In this document: positions 21,670-33,750 of the stretch, piece after piece
Numbering within the stretch: position 1 is the stretch's first letter
How the letters are laid out: every line of letters begins with the position of its first letter
Source: Acanthosepion pharaonis
Taxonomy: Eukaryota; Mollusca; Cephalopoda; Sepiida; Sepiidae
Direction: 5' to 3'
Assembly (NCBI GenBank): GCA_903632075.3
Contig: CAHIKZ030000247.1
Coordinates: 1,614,501-1,678,500, forward strand
DNA: 64,000 nt
Position numbers and translations under genes: made by a program
Notes under the pieces: generated by a model
What the model was told of the DNA's origin: nothing
What the model saw: the letters and a program-made list of their open reading frames with translations, nothing else
Database searches by the model: none

Positions 21670-24100
21670 GCAGCAAAAAGTACTATTGTTTAAAACTGGA
21701 ATTTATGCAAATAGCTAATCTAGTGAACAGTTTAAATTGAATTCTACTGCAATTGTTTATATTATATAGCGTTATTTAGTGTAGTAACATTAACTATTTA
21801 TAACAAATCCTACTTAATACATTTTTCTTTTAATAATGAACTTTCAAGAGACTTTCATTGAACAGTGAAATTATATTGTGGTATCATTATTTTTCTTTAG
21901 TGACTTGGTTACAAGATGAATGAGTAGCCAATTCTTGTGTACTGGGACTATTGTATCACTCATAAATTGTTTGATTACATTTGGTTAAACTACTGAAATT
22001 TAATATATTGTTCTGCAAAAAATGCCTTTAATTTGAAGAATATATACAGCTTTTCTTTTTGCAATATTCCTACAGAGGGAAAACCTGAAACTTTAAAATA
22101 TACATTTCATTTTTGGGTTTTTTCTTTCTTCATGGTTTTGAAATAAGGAGCCTGCAATAAGCAAATGTCATTTAAATATTAGATTCTTATGCTCTAGATG
22201 TTGCACAATTTGTCTGTAGTTTTCCTGTAATTTTTGTTGCAGGCCTTTGAATAATGGATGACATGACTTTCAAAAGTGGAACAGAAAAAAAAAAGTGATT
22301 CTTGTTTGTGTAAAGCAAAATGATTTCACTTGACAGAGATGCTCTTTCATAGACTTCAACTGATTCATGCTGCTGTGATGTAGGATTTCAGAAAGGTAGC
22401 AATTAACTTCAATCTGCATTGGTCTGGGTTGCTCTGAATTAAGAAAAAGCATATAAGGTTGTAGGAAGTGGTAGACTTGGTGTGTCACCAAGCAGTAAGT
22501 AAAAGTGTGTCATTACTGTACCCAGTTGTGTGTCCCAGTTTGTTGAAATGTGTCAGCTGGACACATTCAAATGTCAAAGTTGATAGACTCAGTGCTCCTA
22601 CTAATTTCATCACTGCCATTACCACTTCCACCATTACTACTCCAATCAAGTTGTTGCATAGTCTTACAAAACTGGTTAGTCTAAGGATGTCAATTCAGTT
22701 TTGTATTGCTTAGTTGGAGGGACAGTTGGTTCACTGATAACAAAAACTAGTTTGGTTTTCTGAAATCTGTGGAATCAATCTAAGAATCAACTTTGATTCC
22801 AAATACCCCACCCTAACCCCTCTTGCATGCATGAGTGACAAATAGGGTCTCTGGAGAACCTTTATTATAAAACCTTTATTTTTATTAAAGTTTATTTTAA
22901 ATATTAAAAGTGTAAGTACTTACATACACTAGGAAGGCTGGAAAATTCCTCAGCTCTATCAAGAAAGGACTCCCAACAAATTCTTAAGTGTATAGGCATA
23001 TTTTTTGGTTGTGGATAGGCAATTTTTCATTTATGTAGGTTTGTTTGGAGATCGATGATAGTGTTTTATTTTTATTTTTTCTTCTTGGTTTTTAGACCAT
23101 TTCTCTTGTCTCCAGGGGTGAATTTTGAACATGAATTGTTTAATGTCTTTTGAACACTTTGTTTTCATAAGTCATTACTGGATAGTTTTATTTTTGTTTT
23201 TGTGTTGATAAGGTTGTTGCTGTTTTCGACCCATAGCTATCTTTTGTTTTTGCTATTTATTTAAAATCAAATTAGCAGAGTTTTCAACATAGTAAAAAAC
23301 AAAACTGATTTTTATAACCAGCATTATGAGACAGCAAAATAATGAGCTTGTCATATTGATCTTTCAGATTATGAAACTATTTAGAACTTTTAACATCTAC
23401 AAAATTAAAATCATTGCTTCATAAAAGCTTGAAGAACCCTAGACTGCAGCCTATACTAGCCTAAAATCAGACCTAAAATATATACAATTAAAACAAAAGC
23501 TGGTCCACATGTGCTTCTTGTATACATTATAATATCCTCATCTTGCTGAAAAAGGACACCGGTGTGTCTGAAAATTCCAAATTTAAAATCTTCATGTTTC
23601 AATTTAGTCAAATGGTTAATCTATATAATAAATGCAGATATCAGTGTGTCACTGTGTCACACCTTTTCAACTTTACTTCTAGAGACTCTAAATCAAGCTG
23701 ACTCCATGCGCAAATTAAAAACATTCTGGTTTGGATCCAGGCGCACAATCCTGAAATTTTAGATTCCCAAGTTTTCATTACTGCAATTTCATTATTAATA
23801 ATTATTTTTCCAACACTTTTTTATTTTTTATACAATAACAATTTTTATAACTTGGAAATAAATTTGGGAATAATCAAAATTAATTGTGAAATATAATTAT
23901 TTGTACAGAAATGAGGTCCTACATACATCAAATTGTCTTTAAATTAAGTGGTGGCAGAAAAATTATCATTGAACTTTTAAAAGGTCAGCTTAAATATTAA
24001 TGCAAAACTTAAATGCAGCAATCAATTTTGAGTTCTTCTGTAGTTTATTGTTGCTTATCGCATCTACTCATTCCTACCTATTGTGATGAAGATTCAATCA
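21670..24100. other. non-coding stretch, repeat-poor
   Basis: No known element recognised. A good acceptor-like site lies near 22225-22242 (a T-rich tract, then TTGCAG), but all three frames downstream close within 20 codons. Frames at 22270-22491, 22468-22713 and 23562-23762 have no domain. Confidence 0.5.
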
Positions 24101-24104
24101 AGAG

Positions 24105-24242
24105 CCCTATGTAGGAGCTAGCTTAAATGCTGCCTGAATAGGGCAGCTTTTAAGCTATTATATAATAAATACCATTAATCTTATTGCCAATATTATCATT
24201 TTGTCGTCTTTTTATTCCTAAAATTTCATTAACTAGCCTATT
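24105..24242 (+). repeat. repeat G, copy 1
   Basis: 24179-24242 closely matches 45836-45901 (CCAATATTATCATT, GTCTTTTTATTCCT). The preceding part (GAGCTAGCTTAAA...GCAGCTTTTAAGCTA) resembles 44595-44640. Confidence 0.55.
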
Positions 24243-24247
24243 AAATC

Positions 24248-24249
<2 letters not shown>

Positions 24250-24278
<29 letters not shown>
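24250..24278. repeat. (CA)n microsatellite
   Basis: About 14 units. Confidence 0.95.
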
Positions 24279-24281
<3 letters not shown>

Positions 24282-24549
24282 TCTGCAACTTTCCTATGAA
24301 CTCCCAATTTCTTATACAGCTGTTTCATAATCTTCAAGAGGCAAGATACTCAATTTATATTATAGAATTATAAATAAAATATAGAATCGAGTATATTGTT
24401 CCTTGAATATTTGGGAAGCCACCTTATAACACTGGGAGTTCTCATGAAACTTTAAATTCTGGAAATGCAATATTTGAGTATCTTTATTTTTTTATTTCTT
24501 ATATTGGCTCTGTTTATTTATGTTCATACTTTACAACAAACACTGCATT

Positions 24550-24632
24550 TTATTTTTTTTTTTTTTTTTTCAATAAAATGATATCAGTTTTATGCGAATA
24601 CTTGATTATGGTTTTGATACTTTTTTTTTCTT

Positions 24633-24666
<34 letters not shown>

Positions 24667-24722
24667 CCAATAAGCCAATCATATTTTTTTTCTTTTCTTT
24701 TTTTTTTTTTTTTTTTTTTTTT
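24550..24722. repeat. cluster of T homopolymers
   Basis: Three T-runs of about 20-30 at 24551-24570, 24637-24666 and 24694-24722 separated by short spacers. Confidence 0.9.
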
Positions 24723-24724
24723 AC

Positions 24725-25535
24725 TTGAAATTTGGTAGACATAAACAGAGATGCTAATATATGAATATAATATGAAAGAAAATTTTAATTGGGAAAAGTC
24801 TTCTCCTCTTGCTGGGTTGGGATTCTGAAAAATAATTGAGAATGAATATAAGTAGCCTACATATAATGATGTAGAAGTACCAAGGTTTGTTGTATAACAT
24901 TTGAAGTCTTTATGGATCTCTTGATAAGTCCTATATTTATGACTGACTTTTTTTTTCTTTCTTCTCTTTCATTATCTCTTTACACTCTTAGAATCCTTTT
25001 TTCCTTTTACTTTTTCATTCAAAATGAACATTGAAATGTCCTGTAAGACTTGTGATAACACACATTGCCATTCAGCTCCAGAGAGAATAAAAAATGGTTT
25101 ATATAAAGAAGTGTATGATTCTGAAATAAATTGTACTTGTATGCCAGACAAAACTGCTACTGCTGTAGAGTTAGTTTAGGGACATTATGTAGTGTGCCCA
25201 GAGTTATTGAGGACAGAAATCCTGATTGTTCATTTCTTATGTCTGTGGAATGATTCTAAGATTTTATTTAAGCAGAATTGTTTTTGTGATAATCACACAA
25301 AGTAACATGTGTTTACATGACCATTCATTCTTATCTGAACTTCTGATGTAATTTGATAGGGAGAGTTTTAGTCGTTCTTCTTTTAAAACAGATTAGTAAC
25401 ACTTGGCACTAGTTTTTGGCAATGGTTTTGTTGGAATAACTAAAGCTTTTCTTTCTTTTGAAATAAATCTAAAGAGTTTTTGTTACTACTTAAATTGACC
25501 AGTTTGCTCATTACAAAACAAAATTGATTCTGACA
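24725..25535. other. non-coding stretch
   Basis: Nothing recognised; unique-looking AT-rich DNA. Confidence 0.45.
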
Positions 25536-25538
25536 AAG

Positions 25539-25617
25539 GCCTAATGATTGCTAATCTACAAAAATTGTTTTAAAAAAAACTTTTTAACAACTTTTGTAGA
25601 TTAACATTCATTAGGTC
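25539..25617. ncRNA. hairpin, possible miRNA-like precursor or MITE
   Basis: Arms 25539-25569 and 25586-25617 pair over about 31 bases with few mismatches (GCCTAATGA...CTAATCTACAAAA against its complement). The A/T-rich loop is about 16 bases. Size and shape fit a pre-miRNA-like fold, but a tiny fold-back transposon is equally possible. No expression evidence exists here. Confidence 0.3.
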
Positions 25618-25619
25618 TT

Positions 25620-26450
25620 CCTTAAGCCATAACATTTGTCAAAATCTAAAACTTCATTTTATAAGTAGGATATAATGTCAGATTGATCTTTTAGTTATCT
25701 GTATTTTTTATTTAAAAATGTTGTTTGAAATTGTTATTACAGCATTGGCAACTGCTGTGTACTATTATAAATTGAGAAAAAGAACATCATCAATGGCATA
25801 AGTACAATTTCAAACTTGACAATTGTAAATAAAAACAAAGTTTGGATAACTCTTTAAGATGTCATGGTTTAATTTTACTCTGTATTTGCATTATAAAGAG
25901 GATTCTCCTTTTCAAAAAAAAAAAATTTTTTTTTAAATATTTTTTTTCTTTTGAGGAATGGTCTATTTAATTTTTTATCCACCCCAAGCAAAGTGATAAT
26001 ACCACTAATACTCAAGGGTTGCAAAAGAAAATGAAAAAACTTTAGAATTAACTGGAAACCCAATTATAAACAGGGTGCAAGGAATACACCTACTCCTGTT
26101 CAAAAGACTGGGGAGGATGATAGGTGAGCCTTAGTACTCTAAATTAATCTATAAAAGTTACTCTATCCACCTCATCAGCTCACAACTATTTTTTTTTTCT
26201 CTGAATTTATATACCAATTTAAGTAGTGTCAAGTTTTCTTTCTGAGATGAATATCTGTAAATCTTTCATCCCCAATTTGTAAGGTTTTCATTTCATTGTC
26301 AATTATGAATTTTTCAACTAATACTAGATACAAGGCACCTGTTTTCTTAAGATAGGCTTTGATGAAGCAGGGATACAAGTCTCTTTTGCCAAAGATTTAT
26401 TCTGTGTTCTTTATTTAATAATGACATTCTAATGAGTCTGACAATTGTAA
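25620..26450. other. non-coding stretch
   Basis: No element recognised; an A/T homopolymer patch at about 25914-25935. Confidence 0.45.
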
Positions 26451-26454
26451 TAAA

Positions 26455-26555
26455 AAAACAAATTTGAGTAAATAAATGGCAAGACAAGGACAAAGAGTAA
26501 TGGTGAATAATCAGAAGTTACTTAGAGGAATAAGATATGAAGTTGTGGAGAGCCG
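26455..26555 (+). mobile_element. LINE 3' coding tail fragment
   Basis: In one frame reads like the decayed end '...LLRGIRYEVVESRD...' seen intact at 63370-63430 (LLRITKDRKSW). Short and diverged. Confidence 0.4.
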
Positions 26556-26715
26556 TGATAATGTGCTCTCTCTCAGAAACTGTAAATAAGGTCTGCTCAG
26601 CATAGTTGCAGTATAAACTGCAGATGAACTTTGGGAACAAACACAAATGTGCCTGTGCAGGCATCTGCAACAGGAATTGGCTAACTGCCCTTGTAGACCG
26701 GCATACTCTAATACA
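26556..26715 (+). repeat. family C repeat, 3' half
   Basis: 'CTCAGAAACTGTAAaTAAGG', 'AGTTGCAGTATAAAC', 'ACAAATGTGCCTGTGCAGGC', 'ATCTGCAACAGG'; the same order as 43085-43230 and 59850-59990. Confidence 0.75.
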
Positions 26716-26719
26716 AGCA

Positions 26720-27610
26720 GCCAGTCATTATCCTCTGATCTTCAGGTGTTTGTCTTCATGCTCGGTAACTTTCTTGGAAATTTGAGCTCTGCTCTTTCTT
26801 CAGTCTGTGAAGTTAAATTGTTTGCATTTTGCTTCCCACACTCAGTAGATGGTATTAACTGATACCAATTATCTCCCCATGGAAAGCAGAATGAGAACAA
26901 TCTATCTTCATTTATTGAATAAAGGCTCTGAAATTCCAAGAAGGTTACAGAGTTCAAAGACACACCTAAAGAAGGTTGGAGGTTACAACAGCTGTTACAT
27001 TGCATGTGTAAAAACAAAGATGTGCGTGCTAATCGGAATAGAAAAGCATCTAATTTATTTGTTTGTGTTGATTTTTCTTCTGCACTTCAAATCAAGTTTT
27101 TTAAACAAGATGTGTTTCCTTTTCATGCAGTTAAACATCTGGTTTAACCAGTGTCCCAATTATAAAATACAATTTCATAACTTCATATATTTAATTATCT
27201 GACTGCTCCTGCTCAAACACTTTCATTCACTAAATGCACTGAATCCAAGCCATTGTAAATTGAGGAAAATCCCTTGGACTCAACTATGAAACTAGGTTGA
27301 TTTTTAAAGAACCAATTGGAATAACTACAATATAATCACATCCTCATCTCCCTTCCACTTTCATCAGCTCATTATCCACAAGCAATGTAGGAGAAGATAG
27401 AAGGCTGACTTGGGGAGGGAAGAGATCAATGATGGATATATGACCCACTAACCCAGTGACACATGTAACACTACTGTCGTGGGTAGGGAAGGGAAAAGAT
27501 GGGTGCTGGGCCTTGTTAAGGGAAGATGGAAGTGATATTGTGTGCCCAACTCTTTAGGGCAGCGTAGAGTGGTGTGAGGAAGTTGAAGAAATATAAAGCG
27601 TGATACATTG
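26720..27610. other. non-coding stretch
   Basis: The overlapping opposite-strand frames 26742-27017 and 26849-27202 lack domain signals. 27340-27600 is purine-rich and higher in GC, without a recognised repeat. Confidence 0.4.
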
Positions 27611-27617
27611 TTTAAAT

Positions 27618-27657
27618 GGTGTGTGTGTATGTATGTATGTATGTATGCATGCATGCA

Positions 27658-27702
<45 letters not shown>
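27618..27702. repeat. compound (TG)(TATG)(CATG)(TA)(CA) microsatellite
   Basis: Five successive motifs in 85 bp; every frame across it is open (Tyr/Ile/Cys/His strings), which explains the clustered ORFs at 27448-27904. Confidence 0.95.
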
Positions 27703-27703
<1 letters not shown>

Positions 27704-27904
27704 TCCCAAAATCAAATATCAGAATACCATTTTTGGGGTTTGTGCCAAGAAGTGTGTGTGTGTGTGTACACTACTATGGAAACACAAAATTTAAGCATTT
27801 ACACATATTTAAAATGCATATATTTCTGTATAATTTTGAATGTATTTTTTAATCTGACATTATTTCTTATTACTATGTTATTTTTAGTAGATACACATAT
27901 TTGA

Positions 27905-28410
27905 GTTTCTATCCTTGATTTTTATTTTCTTAAACAGTGAAATTAATAACCACTAACCTAAAGTCTGTAGTAGGGCTTCTCAATCTAGGTTCGTTGGTAT
28001 TATTTAAAAAAACAAAAAAAAACAAAAAAAAAACAGGGATAGCAACTCAAATATGTGTATCCATTAAAAAAAATGTCTACAGTAATAAGAAACTTTAACA
28101 TATGTATTTCATATTTTGTTCATTTGCAGGTGTGATTTTCATCTGCAGAATAAAGTGTAGCAATCATTTTTTCTAAGTCATATGACCATTATAATATTGT
28201 ATGTGTAGAAATAATGACTTTCTTAATGATCCATCTTTTTTTAGTCTTTTAAACAAATAGAAAAAAAAGTTCAATCTACATCTCATTAGATTTATTTATT
28301 ACTAGCTTAAAATCTGAACTCTGTGGACTTCTAATCTAGCTTCTGTAGAGAGCTAATTGGACCTCCAGCATAAAACTAAAGAGACCTCTGGTCCAGCTTA
28401 GAAAACAGCA
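27905..28410. other. non-coding stretch
   Basis: Nothing recognised except a phrase at 27971-27992 shared with 3972-3991 and an (A5-9C) run at 28002-28034. Confidence 0.4.
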
Positions 28411-28414
28411 ATGA

Positions 28415-28720
28415 TAATTTTGAAGAAATAACTTTGAATTTCTCAATTCATTCCATGGAACTTCAAAACCTCACTTTAACTCTGATTCAGGCTATATGTT
28501 CAAATCCAGCCAAAAGATCAATTTGGGCCAAAATTCCAATTCAGGCCAAAAATTAAGTTAAGTGGAATGTCAATTGAGTTGAGTTCTTCAAATCATAAAC
28601 TCTTTAGAACTTTGAAACTTCGCATCACAAAACCTCTCACTTTAACTCTGATTCCTTGGCATTTTGAAGAAATAAAATTGGTTTCCTCAATTCATAAATT
28701 CACAAAATTTTTGTGTTAAT
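28415..28720 (+). repeat. diverged local duplication
   Basis: 'AACCTCACTTTAACTCTGATTC' recurs 170 bp later, and 'TTTTGAAGAAATAA' recurs 246 bp later with 'CTCAATTCAT'. This suggests two to three decayed units. Confidence 0.5.
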
Positions 28721-29394
28721 TTAATATAAATTTAAACATTTTTAAAATCACTTTTGGATGTTCACACACTAGATGAAGGTTAGATTTTCAATCCCAGAAT
28801 AATCCTGATTCCAAAAAAAGGTATATGTCTATGTACAGCCTGAGTTTGAGATTTCAGGCACACAGACAGAATTTACCTTTTATTTATTTAGAGAAAATTT
28901 TTACTTTGTTTATAGACAAGCAATAACAAGCATTTTTGCCAGTTAATGTGTTACATAGTTTTGGTTTTAATGTGTTTTGAGATTTAAAAAAAAAAAAATG
29001 TTGCCTCGGATATATTATTATTTATATTACTATTATTATTATTATATTACTATTTTATATAAAAATTAGTGCAGTTCAGTTGGTGACCTACATATGGCTT
29101 TCAGGCTCTTTTAATTCCATATCAATTACCTTTGATAGAATAAGCTCAATGTAGACAGGCCTGCAATTAGAACCAAATTAGTTTTATTTGTATTTAAAAA
29201 AAAAAAGGAGAGGGCTGGGTTTATTGCCAGCTACCTGAGGTGTCTCCAAAGAGGAAAGTGCTGAGGCGGGTTTGGGCAACTTTTCCACGGTATCTGCATT
29301 AAACCCACTCTAAACCTTCACCTTGTGTCACATTTGGTAGTGATGTAGGTGCACTGAAAAATAGCTATAACCTTACTCTGCCATCCATTTACTA

Positions 29395-29720
29395 CTCGCT
29401 AGGTAGGTGATGCATTGTTTTCCTGTCCCTCTTGCCTTCAATCTGTCCTGTGAGTATCAAATTTTCTAAGCCCTCTTTCCTCATTATGTGCTCTAGAAAT
29501 TTCAACTCTCTCTTTCTGAAGCTACATATAGATGTCCTTCTTGTTTCCTTTTTCTCTAAAACTTCATTTCTCACCTCTCCATGGTATTCTCAGTATCCTA
29601 CTGTATAATCGCAGTTTTGTTGCATCAAGTCTCTTCTCCAACTGTGAGATTGTCCAGCATCACTGCCATATACAAGGACTGATATTATATAACAGTTCAA
29701 TATTTTTTTATCTCTCTTTC
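29395..29720 (-). pseudogene. LINE ORF2 C-terminal fragment
   Basis: Minus frame 29392-29574 contains RKRELKFLEHIMRKEGLENL and then a Thr-Gly-x-Ile-Glu-Gly-Lys-Arg stretch, a conserved C-terminal segment after the RT domain in many non-LTR retrotransposons. The related + strand version is at 47290-47665. Upstream sequence up to 29720 continues in the same orientation with frameshifts. An LTR follows within 5 bp. Confidence 0.7.
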
Positions 29721-29724
29721 TGAC

Positions 29725-29970
29725 TGTTGTAATGGAATGTCCCACACTACCTATCGCCTATGTAGATTGACTATATCGGTAGATATAGAGTAAGCACAGG
29801 ATGTACCTGGCGGACTTACTTCAGGAATTACTAGGCTGCTAACCAATTCCCTGTCTTTCAGTGGTGTATTCTCTTTTACAATAAACCTCTTTCTTTCATC
29901 TATGCCTGTGTTGCTGTTCCTTTCACTCGAGTAGCACCTTTGTTTGTAACCTTCTTTTAAGGATACAACA
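29725..29970 (+). mobile_element. solo LTR adjoining LINE debris
   Basis: Starts TGTTGTA and ends TACAACA, a perfect 7-bp terminal inversion with TG...CA edges. Flanks CTGAC (29720-29724) and ATGAC (29971-29975) match at 4 of 5. Contains ACAATAAACCTCTTTCTT (polyadenylation signal). 246 bp. Related in layout to the LTR at 6397-6651 (GTAATGGAAT near the start, ACAATAAACC near the end) but otherwise distinct. Confidence 0.7.
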
Positions 29971-30229
29971 ATGACTTACACATTAGGTAAGCTATAACTG
30001 GAAAACAAATTTTCTAATTATTCTTATGAAAGTATCAAAAATGTTAATATAACTTTTAATCTGATACAGGAAATGAAAAACAGAAACCAATCATAAGCAC
30101 TTTGAGATGACCAGCTTCTTCCATTTTGTGGCCAGTTAAACAGGATGCAGGGTGACAAGTGACTCTGTGCAAAAATGCATGCCAAGTTAATGTTGTCTTT
30201 GATAGGCCCAGGGATTTAAACCATGAGAG

Positions 30230-30480
30230 CTGTGTCATATCCTCTTCTCCTGTCTAACCTCCAGGCCAATGCTACCATCTACATCAAGGTGCTAAACATG
30301 TTCAAACCCTGGACATCTACACCTGGGACATCATTGAGAGGCAAGACAAATCTGCAGTTTCACAATAGCAGAAGCTCTATGAAGGCCGCTATTGCAAGTG
30401 TGATGGCTAACATGAACCAACTTATCCAAGCATGCAATCATTTCCAAGGTTGTTCTTGGGATGGTGTGGGAGTGTATTGA
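30230..30480 (+). pseudogene. mariner-type transposase remnant, internally deleted
   Basis: In the frame 30223-30480 an early segment (ANATIYIKVLNMFKPW) resembles the mariner stretch before the second catalytic block, and a later one (MKAAIASVMANMNQLIQAC) resembles the C-terminal helix region. Between them the 'QQDSAP...WPP.SPDLNPLDY' part expected in mariners is missing. No catalytic residue survives. Confidence 0.5.
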
Positions 30481-30484
30481 ATAA

Positions 30485-31540
30485 TCTTTTATATTTTGAA
30501 ATTGAACATATATGCACTTCTAATTTTTATATACATTTGTTTGCTCTCAGTTACTAGGTGCATCCTGTATGCACACACCCGTGTTCTGTTTATCAATAAG
30601 TAGAGATATGTGGATCTTTGCGAGACAAATTATGCATGTGTAGATAGTTGATATCTATAACTTTTCAGTTTCTCAAAGTTTAGTATTTAACTTAACTACC
30701 TTTGAGTTTAAAATAGATCATCTGGGATTTTTTCCTCTATAAAAGTCTGTTCAAGATATCCTTATACCAGCCACCTTTTTTACTAAATATTTTGAAAATT
30801 TCCTTCCACTTGATTTAATCTGCAAAAGTTTTAGGACAAAGCATTTCATTACTGAAAATTGTAAAAACAAATTTAAATTACCCTTTTGTTTGAAACTAGT
30901 ATACTCTAAAGAATGTTAATTCTGCCTTCACAAATCTTTACTTATGTAAATTTTAAGTAATGAGAAGCAAAGGTTGGAGTTGACTGAATATCATTTTTTT
31001 TTTATCTAGCCACTTTGACTTTTTAATGTGAGAATACATCACGAATTGGAGCTCTCCACATGAAGTTTAGAATATAAAACTAGTTTTAAGTTTTCTTAGT
31101 ATCATCCGTATCACATCAGTTAATTCCCAAACTAAACTGCTTTTACAGGTTTGAAAACTGCATACTGTCAAAACAAAGTAGACAATATAGAAATTAGTTG
31201 TTCAGCTTGCTCTAGTTGCAATTAATGTAAATTACTTTTGCCATTGTTGCAAATCTATGCAAATTATTTATATTAGAATACCAAAAAGTTTGTTGGTGGG
31301 AATAAAGTTCTTAAATACAAGTTGACCTTGGATATAGATAAGTCATTGTATTGTTGGACTTTTAGATGTCATTCAAAAGGAGATGTGGAAATTAGATAAA
31401 TGTTAGTTAAAACCCGATACATACATTAAATAAATAAAATGTATGTTAACCACATGGCTTCCCCTTGGGAGTATAGAGCTACAACTATACCAAGTCAGAT
31501 GTTGTTTCTGTAGTTTCTGTAGGAAGTAAGTTTTATTGTG
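30485..31540. other. non-coding stretch
   Basis: Unique-looking AT-rich DNA; nothing recognised. Confidence 0.45.
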
Positions 31541-31549
31541 GGCAAGGGA

Positions 31550-31760
31550 GTTACTAGCCTTCATACCCAACTTCTTTTTGTCTTCCTCCTATACTCAAGA
31601 TAGAGGGCCAACTTTGTCTTGCTATTTAGCCCATAGTTGATGGGGGGGGTATATGGGGTTCACACCTTTCTGAAGAGTATCTGTGCAAAAATGAATGCAA
31701 TGGCTTTGGCTGGAGTTTGAACTTGGGACACTGACCCTGCTTTCTGCTATGCTACGGACA
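31550..31760 (-). repeat. SINE family A copy
   Basis: Minus strand: box-A-like TAGCATAGCAGAAAGC, box-B-like AAGTTCAAACTCC, then 'aGGTGTGAACCCC' and 'gggctaaatagcaag' body blocks. A G8 run lies at about 31640-31647 on +. Confidence 0.65.
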
Positions 31761-31769
31761 CATTATCTT

Positions 31770-33345
31770 TAATGTTTAAACTTTTCTGTTATTTTGAGAT
31801 TTTGGAACCAAATATAGCTCCATCAACTTAAGCGTAACTTTTTAAAGATACACTTGAGTTTCAAATAGACAAGGTAGTTAGAATAAAAGGGGTAGCTGGA
31901 ATACTTTTATAATTTACATAAGGAACTGGTCTGCTGAATAGTTAGAATAGTGCATGGGCTTGATGCCAAACCATTTCAGATTTTGCTGGGTGATTTTTTT
32001 TTTTTTTTTTTTTTTTTTAAATAAGATGTTGCACTATTTTTTATTACTGGTCAATATGTTTGTAACATGTGATGTTTAACATCCAAACTGTGACAAAAAA
32101 ATTCTGCAGAGAAAGCCTGACATGGCCCAGAGAATAATTTTTAGTAGGGAACATATAGTCACCCCTTCGAATTGGGGTTTAATCACCTTGTCTGGCACAT
32201 CGCTGTAGGCAGTTGCATTGACTCTGAGGCAGTGCAGAAGAAATGGATGTTATAGCATGGCTGTTATTGTTCACAATCTCCAGGAACTTTGTGTGAATCA
32301 CCAGGTGTACATTTAGAGGATCTGCACAGGGGCAATTGTCAACCCAAGGAAAACCGTTTTTTTTTTTGTTGTTTGTTTGTTTTTTTTTATGATTATTATG
32401 CAGAAAAGAAGCGAGTCAAATTATGAGATACCCACTTCTGCATGTTGCCAGATGTAGTCTAGCTTATATGGTCCTACCCCAAGCTTTACTTTTGTACCCA
32501 AGTGTTTGTTGTGAGATGACAACACAAACTTGCTTGCAAAAAGAGGTAATCTCAAACATGAACAAAAGTTCTAGAGCAAAAAAAAAAAAAACAAATTGCA
32601 TGGTCATATTGTCCTTGCTAACTCTGCTTGCTTCTACTCTGCTGTCTCTCTGTCACTTATTTAGACCAACTCAAAAGTGCTGGCTATATGCCAGTTTTAA
32701 CACATGTATGCAAATCCTTTAAGTGCTAAATCTGGGTTATTCCCTTAAACTTTACCATTTTAAGTGATAGAGCTGACCACAATTTCTTCATTGCAAATGG
32801 CATCGACAAGCACACTTTGCCTCTTACGATGTTGGCATTTTCTGCAAACTTGTTTCTGGCTAGGTCTCTACAATTCTTCATTGTTGAGTGATGACTTTTA
32901 ACCAAAAGTGAATTTTTGGGACAATCTTTATCTGACATATTGCTTCAGGACATAGGTAATAGTGGCTCTCCGCACCTTCCCTGCTCTGTATTCTGAAACT
33001 CCAGCTCACAAACTCTTGTTGCTGTAAGTGATTTTGCCAGTCTGATGACATGAGTTTCTATTTAGGGAGTATAATGCAGAGCCATAAAATGATATATAAA
33101 TATATGTAAGGAAGTTTTTTGATAATTCATTTCACCCCAAGCAAGGTGGGAATGCCACTAGTATGCAGGATTTACATGGAGTAAAAGTGAGAGAAAGCCT
33201 TCATCCAATCCCCCCCTACTCCATCCATTCAGTCAGATTCTGGGAAGTGAATTGTGCTGAGAACTTTTCAATATTCATGTATAATTAATACACAATGAGG
33301 TTGAGGTATGTTTTATATAGTGTGTGTATTTTCTTCCTTTTTTTT
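31770..33345. other. non-coding stretch
   Basis: T homopolymer at about 31987-32018; 32140-32360 is higher in GC but matches no repeat seen here. An acceptor-like site (ATTATGCAG) ends at about 32402, after which one frame stays open to the stop near 32720 (Leu/Cys-rich). No domain was recognised and I do not call it. Confidence 0.4.
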
Positions 33346-33353
33346 TTTTATAG

Positions 33354-33606
33354 AAGAGCACACATTGCTGTGGGACCGGAAGTTATCTGGAAATGGGCTA
33401 TAAATTGCTAAGAGGAGTCGCAGTGTGTAGTTATAAAGATGGAAAAAACTGTAGCTAACGGAAGGTACACAAGTCAATACTTGATCAATATCAGCTGGGT
33501 CACTGTGGAGAGGGGGTATGATGTTGAAAGACCTGAAACTCCTAATGAAACTCTGCTAGAAACATCACTGATGTGTATCAAAGCATCCAATAGATGTATT
33601 TTATGA
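33354..33606 (+). other. possible exon or retroposon coding scrap
   Basis: A strong acceptor-like tract (TTCC then T-run, ATAG) ends at 33352-33353, and a GTACAC follows an AAG near 33460. A 55-codon ATG frame runs 33439-33606 with a hydrophilic product. It abuts family I at 33608, so it may simply be the body of that repeat. Confidence 0.2.
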
Positions 33607-33607
33607 A

Positions 33608-33750
33608 ATATATAGTAATACAAGTAAAAGGTTTGTCACTTAGCTGATTGATGTTACCTACAACATCCAGAGTTTCATAGACAGACCCTCCAGGAATCAC
33701 TCTGTCCACTTGTCAGGGAGTATCAGCAATTGACTGCTTATGCATCTCAA
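33608..33750 (+). repeat. family I repeat, copy 2
   Basis: Fullest copy: 'GTCACTTAGCTGATTG', 'CATCCAGAG', 'CAGGAATCACTCTGTCCACT', 'TATCAGCAATTGACTGCTTA'. Confidence 0.7.

Noticed and set aside
22225..22310. Exon after a strong acceptor (TTGTTGCAG)
   Set aside because: All three frames close within about 20 codons and no donor is close.
27448..27904. Cluster of four overlapping ORFs
   Set aside because: All are readings of a compound microsatellite that lacks stops in every frame.
32404..32722. Open frame of about 105 codons after ATTATGCAG
   Set aside because: Low-complexity Leu/Ser/Cys composition with an A-run in the middle and no domain.
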